Below are positions 29,875 to 39,034 of a stretch of DNA of 64,000 nucleotides, in pieces. The translations under genes and the position numbers were made by a program. The stretch comes from Brugia malayi (lineage: Eukaryota > Nematoda > Chromadorea > Rhabditida > Onchocercidae): positions 1,247,501 to 1,311,500 of the forward strand of contig NW_025062476.1 in the NCBI RefSeq assembly GCF_000002995.4. Reading direction: 5' to 3'. The notes below the pieces were generated by a model. The model had not been told where the DNA came from. It made no database searches and saw nothing but the letters and a program-made list of their open reading frames with translations. Positions within the stretch are counted from its first letter, which is position 1; the number at the start of each line of letters is the position of its first letter.

Positions 29875-30045
29875 TTCCCTTTTTTTCGTTAATGTCATTG
29901 CGATAGCAGCAATCATATAGCTACAAGCGCTAGCAAAGCTGGAACCCACAATTCTACCTATTACTAAAAGTGACAGAGCTATAAAATTGAACCCTAACCC
30001 TACAATAGCTTAACCCTATTACATTGCCCACTACTACAACTACCT
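29875..30045 (-). pseudogene. Membrane-protein relic, possibly an MFS-type transporter
   Basis: The minus frame gives VGLGFNFIALSLLVIGRIVG, then SSFASACSYMIAAIAMTLTK and KRE. That is two hydrophobic stretches followed by a basic loop, as around the G-R-x-x-G motif region of MFS transporters. Upstream pieces (GAKVVVVVGNVIG) are in another frame. The identification is weak. Its position in the nuwt block suggests a Wolbachia origin. Confidence 0.3.
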
Positions 30046-30109
30046 TTGCACCCCACTGAAATTCATAAAATTGATTGATCTATTTACTCATTAAGACCAT
30101 AGTTATAAT

Positions 30110-30300
30110 TTCTATACCTTTACATAAAGAGAAAACACTTAAATACCGTTGATGGACTAAGAGAATTCATTAGAGAAGTTATAGATTCAACCAATACTGA
30201 AGGCGAATACCTATCTAGGCCGGTCTGATTCCACTTTTGAATGAAGACGACATAAGAAAAGTTGTTGACATCCAGTTGAGGATTTCTGACTGGTTTTAAT
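30110..30300. other. Unassigned relic sequence inside the bacterial block
   Basis: Plus-strand frame fragments such as LLNEDDIRKVVDIQLRISDW and REFIREVIDSTN look bacterial. The first faintly recalls the C-terminal end of ClpB-type AAA proteins, but it is too short to call. Confidence 0.3.
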
Positions 30301-30704
30301 GGAAGTTCAAGTGTTAACAATTAGATGAAATATCAAACGATTGACTATTATGATTGCAGTGCTAAATGCTCGTTGCAAAATGTCTCTGCATAAAAAAGAA
30401 ATGTATCTGAATATTGTATGAGGAATGAAAATACAAGAACCATCGGTTGATCTCTCTTTTATTTCAAGCATAGTAAGTTTATCGCTGTCAACTTCTTCAA
30501 TAATATGCACGTGAAATTGCACTTTTAAGAGAATTTAGGTAAAATTAGACATATCTCCTATGTTAATCTAAGGCTAAAGAAGCAAGAAAAATAGGATTTA
30601 AAAAAGCAATTATGCCTCAAAATGACAATTACTCTTCTCACGATATCGAAATAATTAAGCTTGGCCACATAAAAGAATTAAAGGAGATCTTTAATCACAG
30701 CTAA
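30300..30704 (+). pseudogene. radA: radA/sms relic (DNA repair ATPase, C-terminal domain)
   Basis: RadA is a RecA-like branch-migration ATPase with a Lon-protease-like C-terminal domain. The plus frame reads MIAVLNARCKMSLHKKEMYL, then after a stop GMKIQEPSVDLSFISSIVSL. A further frame change leads to KEARKIGFKKAIMPQND and IIKLGHIKELKEIFNHS, stop. These match the RadA order (MIIAVLEARC, KKEVYLN, GGLKIxEPAADLA, EAxKLGFKKAI, VxHIKDL). Only the C-terminal third is present; the zinc finger, P-loop and KNRFG motif are absent. Its end abuts the 3' end of the ftsY relic, a convergent arrangement. Confidence 0.8.
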
Positions 30705-30705
30705 A

Positions 30706-31430
30706 TAGCGCTTTAGAAAATTCTTTGCTAGTGAAAATGCCTCTAATTAGCTATAAGCATTTTGAGCGGTATTCGCATCAAGAACCAAAATAACACCATG
30801 AGGAGCAGTGCCATCCAATTTCTTTATCGTTTTGTATATCTTTGATAAGTCCTCCATAACATTAACATTACTTTGAAGCCTACCTGCTCTATCAGTCAAT
30901 CAGAACAACATCTATGCTATCTATAATAGCTTGACTTACAGCTCTATACGCCACACTTGCAGAATCATTACCGTACTCTCAAGTAACAGTAAAGCAATCA
31001 GAACGTCCTGTCCACATGTTTAACTATTCACTAGCAGCAGCCCTAGACGTGTCATACGTAACGAGCATGACGGATTTTCCCATATTCTTATATTTATACG
31101 CAAGCGTTACCTATAGCTGTGATTTTACCTACCATTATTATATGTGGTTTTTTGTCTAAAATTAGTGGTTGCACAACATGGTTTAATATAGCTTCTACTT
31201 CGTTCATTAGCTGCTGTGTGATAATAATATTATGTTCAACTTCTTTATCAAATTTGATGCTTGCGAACCTATCAATAATCAACTTGCAAGTTTTATGACC
31301 ACTATTCATGCTAATAAACAATGTCAGAAAAAGTACTTTTCACTCCACCACTGAAGCGAGAAGTTTTTAATAAGCCTGTAAAGGTTACTAGACAAACTCA
31401 AGGGAATACTCGTTTTAAAATTACAATATA
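30706..31430 (-). pseudogene. ftsY: ftsY relic (SRP receptor GTPase) with internal deletion
   Basis: FtsY docks signal-recognition particle at the bacterial membrane. The minus strand reads SMNSGHKTCKLIIDRFASIK near 31310, then VQPLILDKKPHIIMVG and ITAIGNA, a damaged G1 loop. Through frameshifts it continues to pieces of the G2 and G3 region near 31060-30880 and to YKTIKKLDGTAPHGVILVLD (30845-30785). From there ANTAQNAYS, stop, LEAF runs directly into TSKEFSKALF, the normal last residues. The stretch that should hold the TKLDG guanine-specificity motif is missing. It is not functional. Confidence 0.85.
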
Positions 31431-31603
31431 AAGAATGAATTGCACTACAAGTGTAAAGTTAAATAAGTGTAAAGTTAAATACAACGTTTCACATGCATTT
31501 TTAAAGTAAAATGCATTTAATTTCTAATCTAAATATGTTATAATATAGAATGATGATTTACAGCTTGATCTTATGAGTTATAATGAGAAGATTTTGGACC
31601 ACT

Positions 31604-31672
31604 ATGAATAACTAATTAACTAATTACATGAATGACTAATTAACTAATTACATGAATAACTAATTACTATAA
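31604..31672. repeat. 24-bp tandem repeat, about 3 copies
   Basis: The unit starts ATGAATAACTAATTAACTAA. The second copy has one difference (GAATGAC) and the third is partial. It lies just beyond the ftsY relic. Confidence 0.85.
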
Positions 31673-31679
31673 CATAGCA

Positions 31680-32210
31680 GCGGCAGCAGCAGCACCCCAT
31701 TGGTACTCCAGCATTGCCAGTTGCAGCGCCTATAGCTAAAAAAATTCATATAAACATTTGGCTGAGGGAAAATGTACTGCACCCACTCATTCATCTTTGC
31801 AATAACCAATTACTGTCATCAAAATAAACGTGTCACATTCATTCATATTGGTAAAATAAAAGACGACAACTTTTTTGACGCTTTTAGCTTATTTTGCATG
31901 CATGCAGTCTATGGTTGTAAGCAGTGTTGCAATGAATGATTTAGAAAAAAATGCAAGCTTTAATGCTGGCATGACTCACTTTAGTGTTTGAATTGATGAT
32001 ATGTCCTTACAGCACCACATACTATTTAGCGGTAAGATTTAGCGGTAAGAACAGCGGTAAGATTAGAAACGCCTGCATGAAATTTGCAGACATTATCAAG
32101 CAAAATACAACAAAAGACTATAAAATTTGCTGCCATCTTTAAATTCATGCAAAAAACACGTAATAAAAGACCATACAACAGGTGGAATAAACTTTAATGA
32201 CCACTGAGCA
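31680..32210 (+). pseudogene. Unrecognised ORF-like relic between the bacterial block and the satellite
   Basis: The plus strand shows MQSMVVSSVAMNDLEKNASF and NAGMTHFSV, stop, IDDMSLQHHILFS. A triple AGCGGTAAGA repeat (32029-32064) follows, and then NACMKFADIIKQNTTKDYKI. It is intronless and protein-like and carries stops. It may be another bacterial relic, but I cannot name a family. A GCAGCGGCAGCAGCAGCA patch is at 31679-31696. Confidence 0.35.
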
Positions 32211-32539
32211 ATTATAAGTAGTGTGTCAAAAAGTACAGAGAATATCTAGTGTAATTTATCTTGTTTTCCTTTTCATTTCCATTTTATTAATTTTTTTACA
32301 ATTGAAATTGCTCATTCAAATAATATTGTGAGAAAAAATTTTACCGCAAAACAAAAATCATCATTGCTCGAATATATTAGCAAAATGCCGGATAAATTTA
32401 AAATATTTGTACTTTTTTAATGAAAACTCGATTTTAATTCATGTTTTATCTCGAAATCAAAAATAGTTGAAAACGACGCACAAACACAACATTGAAAGGC
32501 TGAAAGCTTAAATAATTAAAACAAACTTAATAAATTTAA

Positions 32540-34560
32540 AATTTAATTATTACTTTTTATGAAAATTATACAATTTGTAAGAATTTTTGTATATTGACTA
32601 GGAAATAAATTATAGTATTATCAAATTGCAAAAACTATTAAAAAATATCAATTCATTAAAAACAAAAGATATTTTCAATTTAACTGAATAATTTGCATGC
32701 ATTGTATAGGTACTGGTCACATACATTGTGGTCATTTGATCAGCATAAATAAATAATAATTAAGTTTTGGAAAATACTTGGGTAACGAAATTAATAAAAT
32801 CTTTAATTAGTCACTGTTTTAATTCATTTTTGCAATTAAAATTAATTTTTATTCCAAATTTAAATATTGGTTTTTATGAGAATCCTATAATTTGTTAAAG
32901 CTTTTGTATATTAAACTATGAAATAAATCCCAGTGTTGTCAAATTTCATTTTAATCAAGTATAAAAACTATTTAAAAAAATCAATTCATTAAAAAAACAG
33001 GAAATTGGAACCTAATTGAATATTTTACACACACAGCGTGGGAACTGGTCACATATATTGTTGTCATTTAACGTCATAAATAATAAAATAAACTTTAATA
33101 ATTAAGTTTTGAAAAATATTCGATTAGCGAAATTGATAAAATTTTTGATCTGTAATAGATTTAATTCATTTTTACAATTAAATTTAATTTTTATTTCAAA
33201 TTTAAATATTAATTTTAATGAAAATCCTACAATCTGTAAGAATTTTTGTATATTAAACTAGAAAATAAATCCTAGTATTGTCAATTTTCATTTTAATTAA
33301 GTGTAAAAACTATTAAAACATATCAATTCATTAAAAAAATAGCAAATTAGAAAAAAAATTAAAAATAAAAAAATGAATATTTTATATACATAGTGCAGGA
33401 ACTGGTCGCATACATTGTAATCATTTGACATGTAAATAATAAAATAAACTTTAATATTTAATTTTTAAACAATATTTCAGTAGCGAAATTAAAAGTTTAA
33501 TTAATCATAGTTTTAATTCATTTTTATGATTAAAATTAATTTTATTTCAAATTTAAATATTAATTTTAATGAAAATCTTACAATCAGTAAGAATTTTTGT
33601 ATATTAGAGGAGAAAAAAAGTTGTAGTACAAATTTCATTTTAATTAAGTGTTAAAACTTTTAAGAAATAGTAATTCATTAAAAAAAAATTATTTTCAACT
33701 TAATTAATTATTTTATATGCATTGTATAAGAATTGGTCATTGGGGTGTGTTCATTTGACAGCTTACAATAATAAAATAAACTTTAATAAATAAGTTTTGA
33801 GCAATATTTCAGCAGCGAAATTAATAAAATTTTTAATTGATCATAGTTTTAATTCATTTTTGCGAATTAAATTAATTTTTATTTCAAAATTAAATATTGT
33901 TTTTATGAAAATTATACAATTTGTAAAAGTTTTTGCATTTTAAACAAGGAAAAAAGTTCTAATATTATCAAATTTTATTTTAATTAAGTGTTAAAACTAT
34001 TTAAAAATATCAATTCATTAAAAACAATAGATATTTTCAACTTAATTAATTGTTTTATATGCACTGTACGGGAACTGGTCATATGCAGTGTGGTTATTTG
34101 ACAACTTAAATAATAAAATAAACTTTAGGCTTAGGCTTAGGCTTAAGGTAAACTTAGGCTTAGGGTTAGGGTGAACTTAGGCTTAGGCTTAAGCTTTTTT
34201 TCAAATTTAAAAATTGATTTTTGTGAAAAACTAATAATTTGTAAGAGTTTTTGTATATTAGACTAGGAATTAAATTTAGTGTTATCAAATTTCATTTTAA
34301 TTAAGTGTAAAAACTATTAGAAAATATCATTTCATTAAAAAAAATGGTAAATTAGAATTTAGTTGAATATTTTATATATATAGTGTGGAACTGGTCACAT
34401 GCATAGTGATTATTTGGCATCATAAATAATGAGATAAACTTTACTAATCAAGTTTTAAACAAACTTTCAGTAGCAATATTAATAAATTTCTTGTATTAAT
34501 TAAAACAGATTTTAGCATGTTTAAAAATTTTCTCAGCATTAATTCAACAAAAACTCTTAG
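32540..34560. repeat. Satellite-like array, ~6 degenerate copies of a ~335-bp unit
   Basis: A conserved core GGAACTGGTCACATACATTG, followed by GTCATTTGAC and AATAATAAAATAAACTTTA, recurs near 32710, 33042, 33398, 33732, 34071 and 34387. The spacings are about 332, 356, 334, 339 and 316 bases. Between cores the copies share TTTTAATTCATTTTTGC, GAAAATTATACAATTTGTAA and ATCAATTCATTAAAAA. The copies differ by substitutions and small indels, so the array is old. The first copy is partial. Confidence 0.9.
34125..34194. repeat. Interstitial telomeric repeat (TTAGGC)n
   Basis: Three perfect TTAGGC units are followed by variants (TTAAGG, TTAGGC, TTAGGG, TTAGGG) and then TTAGGC, TTAGGC, TTAAGC. TTAGGC is the nematode telomere unit. 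The patch lies inside the satellite array, right after the core of copy 5, where it replaces the normal unit sequence. Confidence 0.92.
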
Positions 34561-34789
34561 AATTTATGGAATTTTCTTAATGAATCATATCTAAATTTTT
34601 AATTAAAATCAATTTTATAGTCAAAAATCAATTGAAATCATTACTAATTGCAAATATTACTAATTTTTACATTGTAAAGTTAGAATGGTTCGAATCATTC
34701 AATGATGTCGCCGATGATGACAAGAATAATTTAGATTATACTGAAGAATAGTTAATATGGTGGCTGTTTAGATGCTTAGTATTTTTCTT

Positions 34790-36730
34790 CAGGTGTTTAT
34801 AATTCCTGTCTTTTTTTGAACTTTTCTGAACTTTTTCGAACTTTTTTTTGAATTATGAACTTTTCTGAATATCTTTGCTAATCTGTCACCAATCTCTTTG
34901 TCGATTTTAGCAAATGATGCTTCTTGGAGAGGTAAAATACTGAATTGATGTTAGTTTAATTGCGCGTGTTGTAATAATGATATTTGCTTTGTGTTGGGAA
35001 CTGATTTAGAATTTCTGTCATTTTAAGCTGATTCAATCCAGAAAGTTTTGCATTTTCGATAAAGTGGGATGCTATAGCTGGAAATAACAATAAAGGCGAC
35101 ATCGTCCACAAAAAGCAATTTTCGAAAATTACATTTAAAATTTTAATGTGAGTTTTCAGTTGCCTAAGACTGAATAAGTTTTCATCGGTTGCGATATTGA
35201 GTGTAAGTTGTATTTCCTTAATTGAAGTCTGTTGTGATCATTTGCAAGCATAATGATGAAGTGATGCGAGAATATATTGTGATTGTCGGGAAGAGAGCTT
35301 ATCGCCAAATCTGACTGATCTCGATGAGGATCATATAGGGATGATCTCGATGAGGATCATGTGGAGATGATCACGATGATGGATCATGTAAGATAATTTT
35401 ATGTTGCTATAAGCCATTTGATGATGTGAAATGCTTCGATCAGGTCGATGAGGTCAACGAATGTCACATAGAGTCTTTGTTTCGTTCGGTGTATTTTTCT
35501 TGTAATCGTTTGAGAACAAATCTTTTTTATAGTAAATACTAGTCTATCCTGGAATATTTTCACAAAAATTTTTCAGGTACAAATAGAGCAAATATGTCGA
35601 ATAGTCGGTTCTTTCTTCCTTCATATTCAGAATAAGGATGATTCACTTTGTTCCCAAATAGTTCACAATAAATTCGTAGAATTTAGTATATTGTATTTTG
35701 TGTCCATTCTTTCAGACTTCAAATGAAATTCCATCAATACCAAATTTCATCTTCTGCATAGTCTTTCAATTCATCCAGTTCAGTTTTTACTAATTGTTAA
35801 GTGATGTATTCAACTTTTGCAGTATTTAATCGAAGATGGGCATTAAAGAAACATTGAAGTGTTCCGATTATTGGCTTAAAATGAAGGATTTATTCAGTTA
35901 AGCAGAAAACAACTTCAGAAGCTGAAAGGAACACATACATGCCACTTTCAGAATTTCATAAACTTTTGTGGTTGTTCGTAACTGATTGAATTTTTTATTA
36001 TTTGTTGACCTACCACTTGTTTCTATTTAGTGTTGATGGAAGATGTAAAAGAGATAAAGAGATTACAAATGATCTATTGGAAAATGAATAAGCCTGAAAT
36101 CGATTTACTTTTTAATCATGAAACTAATTCCTTAAGGGTAAAATTCTGTTTCCGGTTTGTCCGACCAGAAGAGCATACTTTGTGGTTACCTTTTGATGCA
36201 ACGAATTCACTGTGAACAGCAATGTCATCATGTAGTGATGAACAATAGGAGTAGAAGGACATTCGCGACAACCATTATTTGCAGTACGAGCGCAGTTTCA
36301 TGTTTCAACCTAAAACAATCAGTTTGGAAACATTTTTGGGTGCAACTATATGCTTTTTCCTTTGTTTTGGTTTGACCGTAATAAGAAAAAAACCGGTTAA
36401 CCACGGTTAACTGGATCGAACGTGAAGATAAACCTGATAAGGCTGTTTTTTTTTTCGAAGTTCATCTCTTAGATCAAGCAAACTTGGAGGATGGCAGTAA
36501 AATCCTCGGATCGTAGATTTTCTTGGACGGATAGTATCATTTGCCCAGTTTTGAAGTCAGAGTTGATAGACTGAATTCTTCTAGGTTGGTTGCCCGAAAG
36601 CTAATAATGCCATCCTACCCATTCACAAATTTGATTTAAACCTTCAAATTGAAATCTTTCTATTCTAAGAAATCCTATCGGAAGTATATGCCATTGCCAG
36701 CATAGTTTGCAACTTCAACGGGGGCACATA
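34790..36730 (-). mobile_element. Decayed non-LTR retrotransposon (LINE) with reverse transcriptase
   Basis: On the minus strand, RT-like blocks occur in the right order with stops and frame breaks between them. MQKMKFGIDGISFEV (near 35760-35715) compares with KAPGPDGI. SICTWKIFVKIFQDRLVF is near 35600. QRLYVTFVDLIDLIEAFH (35475-35425) compares with the LxVDxxKAFD block. KLLFVDDVAFIVIS (35125-35085) compares with the YADD block, with Val for Ala. Higher coordinates (36000-36730) hold open but unassignable pieces that could be endonuclease. The order and spacing fit RTE/CR1/Jockey-type elements; the clade cannot be fixed. A 27-base tandem motif with GATCTCGATGAGGATCAT lies at 35318-35390. Confidence 0.6.
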
Positions 36731-37162
36731 AGGGCACGCAAGCTCTTTTCCCCATAACAAGGGCTGTCCTTAACGAATTGCTATGAAACGCTTAGAATAA
36801 TGCTAGCATTTAGTATGCAACTGATCGGTTCTGTATCAAATGTCATTCCCTTTTTTTTTCAACTAAATTAATTAAATTGTTGTAGTTTTTATTATATTAT
36901 ATGTAATAATAAATTAATTATATGTATAATAATAAAAAGTTTAATTTAATTAAATTGTTGTAGTTTATATTATATAATTTAAATGTATGAATATCAAATT
37001 ACCATTTCTCCTACAAAATTTTTCATTCAGTTATGTTTGTTATGCAAGTGTAACTTTTTGACAAATATTTAATTTTAGCTTTAAAATTTTTCTTTTCTCG
37101 AAAAAGAGAATCAAAAAGATTATTATTGTTATTATTATCATTATTATTTATTATTATTGTTG

Positions 37163-37193
<31 letters not shown>

Positions 37194-39034
37194 TGTCCAA
37201 TGATGGCATATTAAAGAGAGTAAATGTGATAGAGAAATGAAAGCGAAAAAGAGTATTTTGTTGAGATCATTAAATCGTTTACAAATAAAAAGGATGAAAA
37301 ATGCAAACCATATGGACTGCAAGCAATCGTCAAATTTTTATCAAAACTAAACAAACTTTCTTTTTTATGCCCGTGAAAAAAAAAAGCGATCGGACCAAAA
37401 AAAAAAAAAAAAAAGAATTAAAAAACTGAAACATGAAAGTTTATTAATTTAAACATTCATTGTTTATATTTATATAAATATAATTCAAGAACAAAATTGA
37501 TAAGAAAATTTTGAGAAGTAGAATAAATGTTTGATAATGAAATATAAATATATATATATATGTTTCTTTCTCACATGGATTTTTTTTATTGTTATTGGAA
37601 TTTTAAGCATTAGGAAAAAAGATATTTGAAAAAGATTTATTAGTTCGTTATTATTTAATTAATTATTTAATTAGTTGAGCTATTTATACTATAATGGTTG
37701 TATTTATTTGTTTTCATTTTTTTTTTTTTTTTTTTTTTTTCATTAAGTAACATTAATATTCAAAAAATCTCTTAGGATAGAAAAAAAAATGTTTTGAACT
37801 TTCTTTTTGACAGTTTCATTTTATGACAGCTACAATTTTCTCTTATAGTTTAGTAAATGATTGATAATTAAAATTTCTGTTATTTAAGTTTACGTGAAAT
37901 GTTCATTTTAAAAATTTAAAAAATTTTCAGCTTCATTTTTTTTTTTTTGAATTGAGTAAATTAAGCTAAAAAAAACCTTTCTTAGATATTATGATAACAT
38001 ATTAAATATTATAATAGAAAGGTGAAAGTTTACAGTGAATTAGTAATCCGTTAAATTAAACAAAATTAAACTTTAAGTAAAATTTTCTGTAATTCCTTTT
38101 TTTATTTTTCTGAATAATAGAACTAACAGATGTTTAGCAGTTTTAAAAAGTCATTAAAAAAAAAAAAAAAAGAAAAAAAAAATAAAATCGCCGACAGTAT
38201 AACGATATATTGACAATAACATTTTAAAATGATAAAAACAAAATTAGTTAGCCACTTATCAACAGATGAGCTAAGTAAATCACATTGCGATGAATTTCGA
38301 CTGAAATTTAATTGTTTGTTATTTCGAAATCAAAAAAGTTAAATTAATTTGATTTATTTTTGATTAAATTAATTTGTGAAGAAAAATTAGCAACAAAGAT
38401 CGATAATTTCAATTTTTTTTTTTACCATTTAAGCAACTTTTTTTTTTTTTGTTTATTTTTGCTTCTCTTTTTCATTTGCTATATAATAACTTTATTTTAG
38501 TTACTAATAGAAATGAATGAATTTGATAAATGCAAATTTTTCTTTTTTTTACATTAAAATATTTTGTCCTTTTCATTTTGTTTTCATAATTCCGATGTTA
38601 TAAACGTTAAATTAAAATTTAATTTCCTGTCAATTTTTCGTCTTTCGTATAAAATTTTCAACTTTTTCAATTTTCATCTTTTTACTTTTTTTTTTTCAAA
38701 ATTTATTGAAAAAAGCGAAAGAGAACAGATAATATAGGTAGAAGAAAGGAAAGATCAAAGAGAATTGAGTATTGAAATTTTGATCTAAAGTTTAATTAGT
38801 AATGGAATAGTACTAGTAAATTATCGATTGAAATGATAAATAACGATAATAACTAATTTTTAAATGCTTTTTTTAATTTACTGATTCAGCTTATTATTAC
38901 TATTTACATTTAAAAAGATAACTGATAAAGTTTTTTTTTTTTGATCACCAAATATTTTATCAGTTATCTGTTTCGTTTTAGATAGAGGACATCAATCTGT
39001 CATTTTGCTTAAAAAAAAAAAATCAAATTCTCAT
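36731..39034. other. AT-rich intergenic, microsatellites, no gene seen
   Basis: Contains an (ATT)n microsatellite at about 37120-37190, a TA run near 37548-37561, and long A and T runs (37719-37740, 38157-38171). No protein-like frame. From here rightwards the base composition is clearly more AT-rich than in the left half. The promoter of the gene at 39035 is presumably in the last few hundred bases. Confidence 0.5.

Larger units (their letters stand above)
26740..31430. other. Wolbachia-derived nuclear insertion (nuwt), mosaic of decayed bacterial genes
   Basis: This interval contains fragments of guaB, an alpha/beta hydrolase, a c-type cytochrome, a possible transporter, radA and ftsY. All carry stops, frameshifts or deletions. 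The host genes around it have spliceosomal introns, and these fragments have none. The bases are less AT-extreme than the region to the right. Such insertions are well known in filarial genomes. The protein resemblance is to alphaproteobacterial (Rickettsiales) versions as I know them. The block is broken by a SINE-like repeat and a triplet repeat, so it is old rather than contamination. Confidence 0.8.

Noticed and set aside
29988..30020. CCCTAACCCTA as a telomeric repeat
   Set aside because: There are barely two units, not of the nematode TTAGGC type, within a transporter-like relic frame; chance is likely.
36030..36375. Two overlapping plus-strand frames of 61 and 72 codons
   Set aside because: They lie antisense to the LINE relic and have no family resemblance.
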